Source: Acidobacteriota bacterium
Lineage (GTDB): Bacteria > Acidobacteriota > Terriglobia > Acidiferrales > UBA7541
Reading direction: 5' to 3'
NCBI GenBank assembly: GCA_003152355.1
Contig: PMAA01000205.1
Span: 6,492-47,778 of the forward strand
DNA: 41,287 bases
The translations under genes were made by a program, and so were the position numbers. The stretch's first letter is position 1; each line of letters opens with the position of its first letter. Shown piece after piece: positions 9,837 to 19,348 of this stretch. The notes beneath the pieces were generated by a model. It saw nothing but the letters and a program-made list of their open reading frames with translations, had not been told where the DNA came from and made no database searches.

Positions 9837-10259
9837 TCACTTCCGCACTGATTCGGCCGAAGCACGAACGTTCATCCTAAAAATATCACTCAAGAGAAAC
9901 AGGTCCGTGAGCAGGGCGCGGAGATGAATCGATGCGTTGAGATTGTCGATTAATTGAGAGCTGATGGACGGTTGGGCCAGCACCAGCTCAATGGCCGCCA
10001 GAGAGTCCCGGGCGTCCCGGTCGACCACGGCGACGAACGCCTCATAGCGTTCGCTCGGTTCAAGACTCTGTCGCTTTACCGCCATCGCGCAACATTCTGA
10101 GAGGCCAGAGATCGCGTTCACGGCACGATTTAGGAACTCGCGGATCCGCGCGCCCGATGCGCTTCCTCCTTCAGCAGGTAGTCCTTGCGCGGCGTAAGCC
10201 AGCATGAACTCGTAGCATTCTTCGATCGTGTTGCAGCGCTCCGAGATATCAGCCGGCAT
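9837..10259 (-). CDS. Hypothetical, probably helical 140-aa protein at the 3' end of the Mo-hydroxylase operon
   Basis: Start overlaps the 3' end of the cytochrome b gene by 11 bp; plausible amino-acid composition; no family recognised. Confidence 0.65.
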   Translation of the reverse strand: MPADISERCNTIEECYEFMLAYAAQGLPAEGGSASGARIREFLNRAVNAISGLSECCAMAVKRQSLEPSERYEAFVAVVDRDARDSLAAIELVLAQPSISSQLIDNLNASIHLRALLTDLFLLSDIFRMNVRASAESVRK

Positions 10260-11121
10260 CGGTTAACCCCTCGGTGTCCGCTCCTCGGGATCTCGCAGGC
10301 GACTCGGAAGGCTCGACAGGCCATCGCGCTGGATCGTGTTCTTCAAGATAAAAGTCACGGCTCATCCAACCGAAGATCATGGATTTGGTAATAGCTCGCT
10401 TTTCCGGACGAAGCCCAAAGTAGACGTGCACCATGATTAACGCGATCAATCCGACGCCCGCCAGCCCGTGCAGGACGTACATCATGCCCCAGGTCATGTC
10501 GGAGAACAGATACGGATTGCGGGGAAAAAAGATCGTACGCACGCGAGACATCATGAACACGCCCGTGATGATCACGGAAAGACCAGCGGCGATGATGGCG
10601 CCGTGGTAGAGCTTGTTCTCCAGGGGATACTTGGCGAATCTATCCGGCGGCGGCGCGGCCTTGCCAACAGAGCGCAGCATTCTTCTCCGCGCGTCCCGCA
10701 GGTCAATCCTATCCGGCCAGATCGACCAGAAATCCATAAAGAATGAGGCGTGGATAATGTGAAAGAGGATGGAGGCGGTAAGAACGGCACCCGCGATCCA
10801 ATGATAGGTGACCCAGTTGAACTGAAAACCCACCTTCGGCAGAAAGGCAGTAAATAGCAACGTGAACATGGCAGCTGCCATAACCCAGTGGAACAGTCGC
10901 GCCGTCAGCGAGTGTCTGGGCACATGTTCTGGTATGCGCGCCACGAGCAGCGGTGAATTGCTGCCCGCAAACTCTCTGGCTTTGGCGAAGTATCGCAAGT
11001 ACGTGGCGTGAACGATAAAGAACAGCAACCCGGCAATCACCGCCACCCATATCAAGAACCAAGCGATATGAATCGGGACGCGCTGCCCCCACGGACTAGT
11101 GGCCCACTCTAGGAAGCCCAT
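10249..11121 (-). CDS. Cytochrome b/b561-type membrane subunit (formate dehydrogenase gamma-like)
   Basis: From MGFLEWATSPWGQR: several TM segments with His residues (LFHWVMAAAMFTLLFTAFLPKVG, YHWIAGAVLTASILFHIIHASFF, LYHGAIIAAGLSVIITGVFMMSRV, VLHGLAGVGLIALIMVHVYFGLRPEKRAITKSMI). The track ORF start at 11397 is too far upstream and overlaps the next gene. Confidence 0.85.
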   Translation of the reverse strand: MGFLEWATSPWGQRVPIHIAWFLIWVAVIAGLLFFIVHATYLRYFAKAREFAGSNSPLLVARIPEHVPRHSLTARLFHWVMAAAMFTLLFTAFLPKVGFQFNWVTYHWIAGAVLTASILFHIIHASFFMDFWSIWPDRIDLRDARRRMLRSVGKAAPPPDRFAKYPLENKLYHGAIIAAGLSVIITGVFMMSRVRTIFFPRNPYLFSDMTWGMMYVLHGLAGVGLIALIMVHVYFGLRPEKRAITKSMIFGWMSRDFYLEEHDPARWPVEPSESPARSRGADTEGLTDAG

Positions 11122-12122
11122 GTCGCCTCCTCCACTCCTCCAATAGCGCGCTTTACCAGATTCCTCATCAGTGGGATCTTGTACGCGTTGAACTGCAAGG
11201 GGATGGCTCCCTGCACTGCCAGTTTCCCCGCCATTTCTCCGGTTGCTGCGTTCGGTGGTTTGCCGCGGACCGCGTCTTCGACAACCTTCAAGCGCAGAGG
11301 ACGAGCGGCCGCGCCATTCACCGCTATGCGCATCCGCTCGATGGTGCCATTCGATACGGCCATCGCGGAGGCTACGTTCAACAGGGGAAAGTCCCACACA
11401 TTCCGGTCTCGCACTTTCTCAAAATAGAATTGCGCGCCGGCCCACGAGGTTGGAATACGAATCGCCGTCAGAAGGTCCCCAGGCTTCAAGATGTGCAAGC
11501 GGGTGATATCGATTTCAGGTCCGATGAAGTAGTCTTCGGCGTCCACCACGCGCTCACCCTTGGAAGTGCGAATCACGAATTTGGCATCGAGTGCAATAAG
11601 CGCGGGAGCAGTGTCGGAAGGATTCACCGCCACGCAGCGGTCCGCATGCAGAATTGCGTGCTCGCGATTGCGTCCCTCCGGCGTGTCGGCATAGCAGATG
11701 TTTCCGCCTGCGCGATAGCAAGGCCATCCGGCGCGATAATACCAACAGCGGGTGTCCTGCGACACATTGCCGCCAATCGTGCCTTGGTTCCGGATCTGCG
11801 GTGAAGCCACCAATTCCGCGCTCTCCGCCAACAGGTTGTACTTCTCTCTGATGACAGGATGCTGGACTACTTCCGTTAGCGTGGTCATCGCTCCGATTTC
11901 GACGCCGTCAGACGTTGTACGAATTCCTTTAAGTTCCGCGATCCCGCTCAGGTCGACCACCACCTTGGGTTTCTTGATGCGATCTTTAAGCCAGTCGAAG
12001 CTGTCCATGCCTCCGGCCAACACCCATGCATCGCCCTGCTCCTCGAGCAACTTTTGCGCGTCAGCAATGGAATTCGGCTGAAGCAGTTCAAAAGCCGGCA
12101 TGACGTCTCGGATTACAGCCAT
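11109..12122 (-). CDS. Xanthine dehydrogenase family FAD-binding subunit
   Basis: PAFELLQPNSIADAQKLLEEQGDAWVLAGGMDSFDWLKDRIKKPKVVVDLSGI..GAMTTLTEV..LAESAELVASPQIRNQGTIGGNVSQDTRCWYYR: FAD_binding_5 type. Confidence 0.93.
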   Translation of the reverse strand: MAVIRDVMPAFELLQPNSIADAQKLLEEQGDAWVLAGGMDSFDWLKDRIKKPKVVVDLSGIAELKGIRTTSDGVEIGAMTTLTEVVQHPVIREKYNLLAESAELVASPQIRNQGTIGGNVSQDTRCWYYRAGWPCYRAGGNICYADTPEGRNREHAILHADRCVAVNPSDTAPALIALDAKFVIRTSKGERVVDAEDYFIGPEIDITRLHILKPGDLLTAIRIPTSWAGAQFYFEKVRDRNVWDFPLLNVASAMAVSNGTIERMRIAVNGAAARPLRLKVVEDAVRGKPPNAATGEMAGKLAVQGAIPLQFNAYKIPLMRNLVKRAIGGVEEATWAS

Positions 12123-12144
12123 GGGCTCTCCTTTCGGGTCTCCA

Positions 12145-14691
12145 CTAAATGTGCGCCATTAAGGGATGTTGCATGGGCCGTCCTGCTTCAAGGGACGTGA
12201 GAATAGTGTCTGCATTGACGGGCGCTCGCCGAAAAATTTCATCACCAAGAGCGTCCGAGAGCGCGTTCAGGATGGAGGCACACCCGCCGCCAACCGGCGG
12301 CTCGCCTACACCGCGAGCGCCAACCGGCGTCTCCGGATCTGGAATATCGAGCGCCGCCCATTGCATGTCGACGGGTATATCCAGAATCGTTGGCGGCTTG
12401 CTCTGACTGAATCGCGTCGAAAGCATTGCACCATAGTGAGGATCGAAGACCCATTTCTGGCCAATCGCATGCCCGATGCCCAAAGTAGACCGGCCCAGGA
12501 TTTGACCTCCAAGCGCGCGAGGATGAATTACCGAGCCGACATCTGCATAGGCGAGGAAATCCACGATGTAATACTTGCCGGTTTCGACGTCGACCTCGAC
12601 TTCGGCAAAGCTGGCAACGTAGGAAAATGTCGCGCCATCGCGAGGGTAATTGTCCTTCGCGGCCGCCACCAAGCCTTGGCCTGCCAGCGCTGCCAACGAC
12701 GCCTTCGTTACTTTGTTCAGGTCTGGGGACGCTTCGTGGCCATCGTAGATGCCACCCAGTTGAATGGCGTACTTTGCAGCCTGCGCCAGGGTCATGCCGG
12801 CGCCACTGCCCTTCCGAAATACACGCTCGTTGGCAACGTCGTAATTTTCTGGTTTGCCGCCGAGTTTCTTCGCTGCAATCTCCTGGAGTTTTTTCCGCGC
12901 ATCCATCGCGGTCGCGTATGCCGCACGTGTCATTGCGTGGGTCGTCTGGCTCCCGCCGGAAACACAGGTAAAGGGAAGGTTCTTCGACGAGTCGCCCCAT
13001 GTGATGTCGCACTTCTCCCACGGCACTCCCAAAATCTCGGCAGCCACCCGGTGCACATCGATCACGGACTCTGTTCCGAGGTTGCCGATACCGGACAGGA
13101 TGGATAATCGCCCGTCGGGCTTGATGATCAGGATCCCATCGAAGCCTATCGTGCCGCCAACGTAACAACTGAGCGACACGCCTACACCACGCACCTTTGT
13201 ACCGATTCGCTTCGGAGTGCGCGCAACCCTTTCGCTCCATTTGAACTGTTCCGCTCCACGGTCGAGCGCTTCCTTCAAGAATGCACTCGTTGCATAAGGC
13301 CTTTTGCCCTGCACCGCTGGCCCGAATGGCGCTTTGCCCTCGGGACAGTTGATTCGGCGTATAGCCACCTGATCGATCCCCAGTTTGCGCGCAGCTTTCG
13401 CGATCACCGGTTCGATAATCGCGATCCCCTGCATACCGCCAGGAGAACTTTGCGCGCTTCTTGGCGGCGTGTTTGTCAGTATGGTGGCTCCGCGCCAGCG
13501 CATGGCTTGCGGTTGATACAAGAGAGACACGATACGGCCCGACGAGGGGACATCGCCCCCTGCATCATAGGGACCGTTATTGCAGATGACGAACATATCC
13601 AGTGCGATGATCCGGCCGTCGCTGGAAAAGCCTGCTTTCATCCGCCCCAACAGGCTGGGCCGCGCACGGCCAATGAAGGTCTCCTCCTCGCGGCTGATTC
13701 GCATCATCACCGGTGCATTGGCCTTCTTCGACAAAAGCGCGGGAATAATCAGCGAAATTCCCGCTGTGACCTTGCTGCCGAAGCCGCCTCCAGTGTATTC
13801 GCTGATGAGAACCACTTTGCTCACGTCGATGTTCAGCCATCTCGCGATGGCGGGCACGGTTTGAGCGGTGCTCTGCGTGCCGGTATAAACGTAGACTTTC
13901 CCGTTCTGCCAGTAAGCCATCGCGCTGCGGGTCTCCAGCGTCTGGTGGCTCGTGTCTGGTGTCACGAACGTTTCATCGAGGACCAGCGCCGCGTTCCGGA
14001 AGCCCGCTTCCACGTCGCCGTATGACCATTCGTCAGGTGTCTTTCCGAGGGGCAGACGCCCTTGCTTTGCCTCTTCGAAGTCAGCCTCGGTCCACTTCAG
14101 TTCTCCGATCGTGGGAGGTGGCGGAGGCGGTGGCGGAGATCCCGCCACGGCCGCCGGCGCCGGAGGCCGCACCCAGATGTTTCCGTCCGTTCTTGGGTTC
14201 GGCCCACCGGGTCGCAATGATTCAAGAGGATCGATGACGAACGGAAGCGGCTCAAGATCTATCCGAATCTTTTCAATCGCTTCTGCGGCGGTCAGCTCAT
14301 CGACCGCGGCCACGGCTAGAATCGGTTCACCTTGGTAGAGCGGCTCCATCGTGAGCGCACGCTCGCTCTTCGGGTTGGCCCGAATCACCGTGCCATTGTC
14401 TGTCAGGGAATCGGCCGGAGGCGGAAGCTCGCCGGCCATCAGAATCGCTTTCACTCCAGGCATTGCAAGCGCTTGACGCACGTCGAGGTGCTTCACGCGC
14501 GCGTGCGGCAGAGGACTGAGCAGCAGCTTGCAAAACAGCATACCCTCGGCGTGATAATCCTCAGCGTACTTTGCCTGCCCCGTGACTTTCGCATAGAGGT
14601 CTGGGGTTTCGTAATCCTTGCCGATCAGTTTGTGTCCGGCCCCGTACACGCGCCCACTTGCTCCGCTAGGCTCAACATCGCTCTTAGGCAC
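12145..14691 (-). CDS. Xanthine dehydrogenase family molybdopterin-binding subunit
   Basis: DLYAKVTGQAKYAEDYHAEGMLFCKLLLSPLPHARVKHLD; GGGFGSK; C-terminal RGVGEPPVGGGCASILNALSDALG. Contains an 8-proline run in a linker. Confidence 0.93.
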   Translation of the reverse strand: MPKSDVEPSGASGRVYGAGHKLIGKDYETPDLYAKVTGQAKYAEDYHAEGMLFCKLLLSPLPHARVKHLDVRQALAMPGVKAILMAGELPPPADSLTDNGTVIRANPKSERALTMEPLYQGEPILAVAAVDELTAAEAIEKIRIDLEPLPFVIDPLESLRPGGPNPRTDGNIWVRPPAPAAVAGSPPPPPPPPTIGELKWTEADFEEAKQGRLPLGKTPDEWSYGDVEAGFRNAALVLDETFVTPDTSHQTLETRSAMAYWQNGKVYVYTGTQSTAQTVPAIARWLNIDVSKVVLISEYTGGGFGSKVTAGISLIIPALLSKKANAPVMMRISREEETFIGRARPSLLGRMKAGFSSDGRIIALDMFVICNNGPYDAGGDVPSSGRIVSLLYQPQAMRWRGATILTNTPPRSAQSSPGGMQGIAIIEPVIAKAARKLGIDQVAIRRINCPEGKAPFGPAVQGKRPYATSAFLKEALDRGAEQFKWSERVARTPKRIGTKVRGVGVSLSCYVGGTIGFDGILIIKPDGRLSILSGIGNLGTESVIDVHRVAAEILGVPWEKCDITWGDSSKNLPFTCVSGGSQTTHAMTRAAYATAMDARKKLQEIAAKKLGGKPENYDVANERVFRKGSGAGMTLAQAAKYAIQLGGIYDGHEASPDLNKVTKASLAALAGQGLVAAAKDNYPRDGATFSYVASFAEVEVDVETGKYYIVDFLAYADVGSVIHPRALGGQILGRSTLGIGHAIGQKWVFDPHYGAMLSTRFSQSKPPTILDIPVDMQWAALDIPDPETPVGARGVGEPPVGGGCASILNALSDALGDEIFRRAPVNADTILTSLEAGRPMQHPLMAHI

Positions 14692-15328
14692 GGCTCGCCC
14701 TCCTCATGTTTTCCGCGCCGCGCATCATCGCGGTCAGAATCTTGTCGTAATCCTGGCACCGGCACAGATTTCCGGAAAGGCCGTGCGCCAGTTCGCTCCG
14801 CGTGGGATTGGGATTCGTCTTTAGGAATGCCACCGATGCCATGATGAAGCCAGGCATGCAGAACGCGCACTGAAAGCCTTGTTCGTCGATGACGCCCTGC
14901 TGGACCGGGTGCAGCGTTCCATCGGGGCTCGCCAGCCCTTCGATCGTCAGGATTTTTCGATCGCGCACCGTGTGTGTCAGCACCGAGCAGGCGTAATGAG
15001 GAACGCCGTCAATGAGCACGGTGCAAGAGCCACATTCGGCTCGGTCGCAGCCGAGCTTCGTGCCGGTGAGCCCCAATTTGTGGCGCAGCGTCCAGGCCAA
15101 CGTTTCTTGTTTCATGACGTCGACTCGCCGCTGCTGCCCGTTCACATTGATGGTAAGGAGCCTTTCACCCGTGCCCGGAGCAGACTGGCCCAATAGAGTG
15201 GAGGCGCGGAAAAGATAGCTTGCGGAGGAAACTGCCACACCGCCTACAATCACACCCTTTATCAAGTCGCGTCTTGAGAGCTTATTTGGCAGCGGTTCAA
15301 TAAACTCGTTACCGTCGATGTCGCTCAT
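14684..15328 (-). CDS. (2Fe-2S)-binding subunit of Mo hydroxylase with Tat-like signal
   Basis: SRRDLIKGVIVGGVAVSSASYLF Tat-type leader; [2Fe-2S] motifs CDRAECGSCTVLIDGVPHYAC and CAFCMPGFIMA..GLSGNLCRCQDYDKI. Confidence 0.93.
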   Translation of the reverse strand: MSDIDGNEFIEPLPNKLSRRDLIKGVIVGGVAVSSASYLFRASTLLGQSAPGTGERLLTINVNGQQRRVDVMKQETLAWTLRHKLGLTGTKLGCDRAECGSCTVLIDGVPHYACSVLTHTVRDRKILTIEGLASPDGTLHPVQQGVIDEQGFQCAFCMPGFIMASVAFLKTNPNPTRSELAHGLSGNLCRCQDYDKILTAMMRGAENMRRASRA

Positions 15329-15527
15329 CGCATGATTCCTCCTCGACCATCCACGTGGGTTTCGCAGCCAACAGCTACCACAAAAATCTCATGCTCGAAA
15401 AATTCGCTTCGTTGCTCAAAGATACGTCTGGAACTACTGCCCAGGCCAGTGTGGCCATTTCGTTTGACGCTGCGCCGAATCAAAATGGGTACTGCCGGGC
15501 CGCATTTTGCACGGAGGGTCTACTAAC

Positions 15528-17021
15528 CTACGGTGAAGGACCAGATACAACCTCGAGCGTGCTTTCTGTAGCAAGAGAAGCATCTACCTTAACAGCGCCC
15601 TCGGGCCCGTTGTAGATGTATTTGGCGGAGGCCACAAGATCGCTCGGGATGCCTACATCCTTGCCAGCTCCAATCGTCTTGAAGACGCTGTGTCCGGCAG
15701 GAACTATAAACGCGATCGACACAGTATTGAGCTTCGAGCTCGGAACCGGAGTAACGATGAGCACGCCGGGAACATCGTGATCGGAAGCGTTGGTGAAGCT
15801 ATAGGATTCCTTGGGGCGTTGAATCTTCTGGTTTGTATCCACGACAAAAACCTTGAAGTTGCTGAAAGAGTGGCGGCGATAGTAGCGGCGTCCGTGGCGT
15901 TCCCAGTACAGTTCGGCGGTTGCGGGCAACCAAAGCCTCAGAGCGCGCGAGTGAAATTGGACCTCGCCGTACTCGATCGAAAGACGCTCGTACGTTAAAT
16001 CAATCTGGCTGACTGGCCGGATCAAATCAGTTTCCAATCGCAATATCTGGTAAGTACCGGCGTCGATCCACGCGCGACCCTTCAGCGCAACGGGATAGTA
16101 ATTGCCTTGAATTTTATAATAGCGGATCCGATTCGGACGATCCTGCCGCTGCTCGAAGCGGATCTGCCAAGCCGGACCTCCTGCCCACCGGCCCAGTCCC
16201 TCGCAAGAGAAATTGAATTCGGACATCATTAAAGGATGAAAAATCAGGGCCATAGCCGGCAATGCGTTCGTCGCGATTCCGGCTGGAAATTGGCTCGGAT
16301 CCGTACTTCCATTACGAAATTCGTCTAATTGAAATCCCTGGACAGGATTCTGCGAGACTAGAACGAGGTACTCAAATGATCGAGTCTCGCGGGAATGAAG
16401 CATGCCTTTCTTATCAACACCGTAGTGCTCGATGTGTTCCGTGGCGCTAAATTTCTCGAGATTGCTCACGAGTTGAGTCATTCGCTCGCCAACGCCGCGC
16501 AAAACAGCGGGTAGATCACATGACACGCCGGGCCAAACCTTTGGCACAACCTCATCAACGCCCGGCGGGGTATGGAAAGCTGCAGTTTCATTTGCGCCAC
16601 CGAAGGATGCAATGGAGTGACTATCGGGAAAAGCATCTGGCCTCATGACCAAGTACAGTATCTCGAGGCCATGCCCCGGCTTGATTTCAACAGTCTGCTT
16701 CACTGAAACGAAGCCCGGCGCGCTTGCTTCGACGGAATAGGTTCCGCCTACGAGATTGGGAAGAATCGCCTCACCTTCGGAATCGGTGGGCTTTCCTGGC
16801 AATTCCGACCCTTGGGGGCTAACGACGTGAAGACTCGCCAAACCGCTAAATGGGGAGTCGTCTGAAAGTCGTAGGCAAATTTTCAGAGAGGGCGTGTTTG
16901 AATTAGAAGAATGCTGGCCAGCGGAGTTTTCTTTCGAGCCTTGGTGAGCTGAAAGCGTACCGAATATCAAAAACGTAAACAGCGCAAATCTCAGCCGGGA
17001 AACGATCAGGGCACGATGCAT
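15528..17021 (-). CDS. Exported protein with carboxypeptidase-regulatory-like (CarboxypepD_reg) N-terminal domain
   Basis: Likely start MHRALIVSRLRFALFTFLIFGTLSA; CarboxypepD_reg-like GKPTDSEGEAILPNLVGGTYSVEASAPGFVSVKQTVEIKPGHG. Confidence 0.75.
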   Translation of the reverse strand: MHRALIVSRLRFALFTFLIFGTLSAHQGSKENSAGQHSSNSNTPSLKICLRLSDDSPFSGLASLHVVSPQGSELPGKPTDSEGEAILPNLVGGTYSVEASAPGFVSVKQTVEIKPGHGLEILYLVMRPDAFPDSHSIASFGGANETAAFHTPPGVDEVVPKVWPGVSCDLPAVLRGVGERMTQLVSNLEKFSATEHIEHYGVDKKGMLHSRETRSFEYLVLVSQNPVQGFQLDEFRNGSTDPSQFPAGIATNALPAMALIFHPLMMSEFNFSCEGLGRWAGGPAWQIRFEQRQDRPNRIRYYKIQGNYYPVALKGRAWIDAGTYQILRLETDLIRPVSQIDLTYERLSIEYGEVQFHSRALRLWLPATAELYWERHGRRYYRRHSFSNFKVFVVDTNQKIQRPKESYSFTNASDHDVPGVLIVTPVPSSKLNTVSIAFIVPAGHSVFKTIGAGKDVGIPSDLVASAKYIYNGPEGAVKVDASLATESTLEVVSGPSP

Positions 17022-17574
17022 ATCAGCCTCCGGACCAGAGCTCCGTCCAGGATGTTCAAGACCCGGCTGCCCTAGCACCGATCGAGAACTCAAAACTAAA
17101 CGTTAGGAGGGAATTCTCATACAAGTCGCACAAAGATTCAATCAATCGGAAATATCCGATTTGAACCCTCTGCTACGCGCATCGTGTTCTTCTCGCGGGT
17201 CGACTCAATTGAATTTGACTTCAGAGCACGCTCCATGGAGGACGCAGGGTTCCGGCAGATCATTTTTACCATCCGACCACCCAGTTGCTATGGCGGATTC
17301 CTCAGAGACTGCTCCGACTTTCCTCACTCGGCCCCCAGATTTTGCGACGACAATCGGAATACTACGTGCTCGGCCCATGCAATTCGCCTCGTAAGTGATT
17401 GACCGTCGCGCCTTAAACACGCCAATTTTCATGCCTACAAACACTGATTCCGTCGAATGCGGCGACGTAGATCTGCGAACGATGTGACATGAGCAGGAAA
17501 GGCAATCTGACTTGGCGTATGATGTGCCGAATCCGGAGCCCAGAATTAGAGTTTCCGCTTGGGAGGTGCGTTCC

Positions 17575-19308
17575 ATGTCGCGAAAAGTTGCGGACGTGTT
17601 GTGGGAAATGCTCGCTAACGCCGGTGTCAAGCGCTGCTATGGGATTGTTGGGGACGCTCTCAATCCTGTCATTGACGCGCTGCGCCGCAACGGCAAGATC
17701 GAGTTCGTCCACGTGCGCCATGAGGAATACGGTGTTTTTGCCGCCGTCGCCGAGGCCTACTTAACGGACAACCCAGTTGTGGTGTGTGGGACGGCCGGCC
17801 CCGGTGTCGTCCATCTGTTCAATGGGCTGATGGACGCGCGCAAGGAGGGAGCTCCGATTATCGCCATTGCAGGCGATGTGGAGACGAAGCTCATCGACAC
17901 GGAGGCGCTCGAAGAGATCAATCCTTACAAGTTTTTCGAGACCGCATCTCTTTACACGGGGCGCCTCGTCAATCCTGAGCAGGCGCGAGCAATCATCAAT
18001 ACCGCGATTCTCACCGCCGTCATGCAAAAGGGACCGACTGTAATCTCAATTCCGGGCGATGTCGCTTCGGCTGATGCGGCCGACCAGTCCTCCGAAATCA
18101 GAATCCCCGCCGCACCGATCGTCCGGCCTTCGGATGCGGACCTCAGTCAGCTCGCGAAAATGATAAACGATGCGAAAAAAGTGGCAATTTTCGGCGGCGA
18201 TGGCTGCAGGGATGCACGCGATGAGGTGCTCCAACTGGCAGAAAGATTGAAGGCGCCAGTCGGCTATTCATTCCGCGGCAAGCAGTGGTTGGAACATGAC
18301 AATCCAAATGCAGTTGGCATGACCGGCCTGCTCGGTTACGGCGGAGCCTATGGTGCAATTCATGACGCCGACCTCCTGCTGATGCTGGGCACCGACTTCC
18401 CGTTCCCGGAGTTTCTCCCTGGCGATAGCGTGAAGAAAGTTCAGATTGACAAAAATCCGAAACACATTGGACGCCGGACGGCCGTTGATCTTGGCCTCGT
18501 CGGTGACATCAAGGCGACCGTCACCGCGGTGCTGAAGAGTGTGAGTGATAAGAACGACGCCCGCTTTCTCGACAAGCACGTCGCGGACACGAAATCCTTC
18601 GACGAGCTTCTGCAGCATTACGTCGTGAAGGGGCCTGGGATGAAGCCCATTCGTCCGGAATTCCTGGCTGCGACGCTGAGCGATCTCGCCGCTGAAGATG
18701 CCATGTTTTTTGCCGACACGGGCACGGCATGCATGTGGTTATCAAGACATATTAAAGGCGGCAGAAACCGCAGGCTGTTCGGTTCGTTTACATGGGCATC
18801 CATGGCCAATGCCGCGCCCAACGCGTTCGGCGCGCAATTGGCATATCCTGGCCGGCAAACGATCGCATTGTGCGGCGACGGCGGATTCACTATGCTCGCG
18901 CTGGGCGACTTGTTGACGCAGGTCGAACGAAAAGCTCCTGTCGTTCAGATCATTCTCAATAACGGATCCCTCGACTTCGTCAATATCGAGATGCAAGAGG
19001 CCGGCATTGTTCCCTTCGGCGTCCAATTCAAGAACCCCGATTTCGCCAAGGTCGCCGAAGCGATGGGCGCGAAGGGAATCCGAATCGAAGAGCCCAGCGA
19101 CGTTCGGGATGGACTTGCTGCGGCACTGGCGCATAAGGGTGGCCCGGTCGTCGTTGACGCAGTCGTCGATCCGTTCGCTCTTTCGCTGCCGTCGCACGTT
19201 CCTTTGCACGCGGCCGCTGGCTTCACGCTTAGCCTTGCCAAACAGGTATGGAACGGCAAGATGGACGAAGTGATCAAGACGATCGAACGAAACGTCAGAT
19301 TGATATGA
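17575..19308 (+). CDS. poxB: Thiamine-diphosphate-dependent pyruvate oxidase / pyruvate:quinone oxidoreductase (PoxB-like)
   Basis: ATG at 17575 preceded by GGGAGG; VADVLWEMLANAGVKRCYGIVGDALNPVIDALR..HVRHEEYGVFAAVAEAYLT; ThDP motif LCGDGGFTMLALGDLLTQVERKAPVVQIILNN. The track ORF start at 17512 is too far upstream. Confidence 0.9.
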   Translation: MSRKVADVLWEMLANAGVKRCYGIVGDALNPVIDALRRNGKIEFVHVRHEEYGVFAAVAEAYLTDNPVVVCGTAGPGVVHLFNGLMDARKEGAPIIAIAGDVETKLIDTEALEEINPYKFFETASLYTGRLVNPEQARAIINTAILTAVMQKGPTVISIPGDVASADAADQSSEIRIPAAPIVRPSDADLSQLAKMINDAKKVAIFGGDGCRDARDEVLQLAERLKAPVGYSFRGKQWLEHDNPNAVGMTGLLGYGGAYGAIHDADLLLMLGTDFPFPEFLPGDSVKKVQIDKNPKHIGRRTAVDLGLVGDIKATVTAVLKSVSDKNDARFLDKHVADTKSFDELLQHYVVKGPGMKPIRPEFLAATLSDLAAEDAMFFADTGTACMWLSRHIKGGRNRRLFGSFTWASMANAAPNAFGAQLAYPGRQTIALCGDGGFTMLALGDLLTQVERKAPVVQIILNNGSLDFVNIEMQEAGIVPFGVQFKNPDFAKVAEAMGAKGIRIEEPSDVRDGLAAALAHKGGPVVVDAVVDPFALSLPSHVPLHAAAGFTLSLAKQVWNGKMDEVIKTIERNVRLI

Positions 19309-19348
19309 AATCGCAGCCGAAGGGGATGCGCGTTCGCATATCGACTGG

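Noticed and set aside
12166-13107. 313-aa plus-strand ORF inside the Mo subunit gene
   Set aside because: Antisense to a clearly conserved protein; the composition is a by-product of high-GC codon usage.
12242-13240. 332-aa minus-strand ORF in an alternative frame of the Mo subunit gene
   Set aside because: Arg/Cys-rich out-of-frame translation overlapping the genuine frame.
14114-14150. GGAGGTGGCGGAGGCGGTGGCGG low-complexity tract
   Set aside because: Simply encodes the polyproline linker of the Mo subunit on the other strand.
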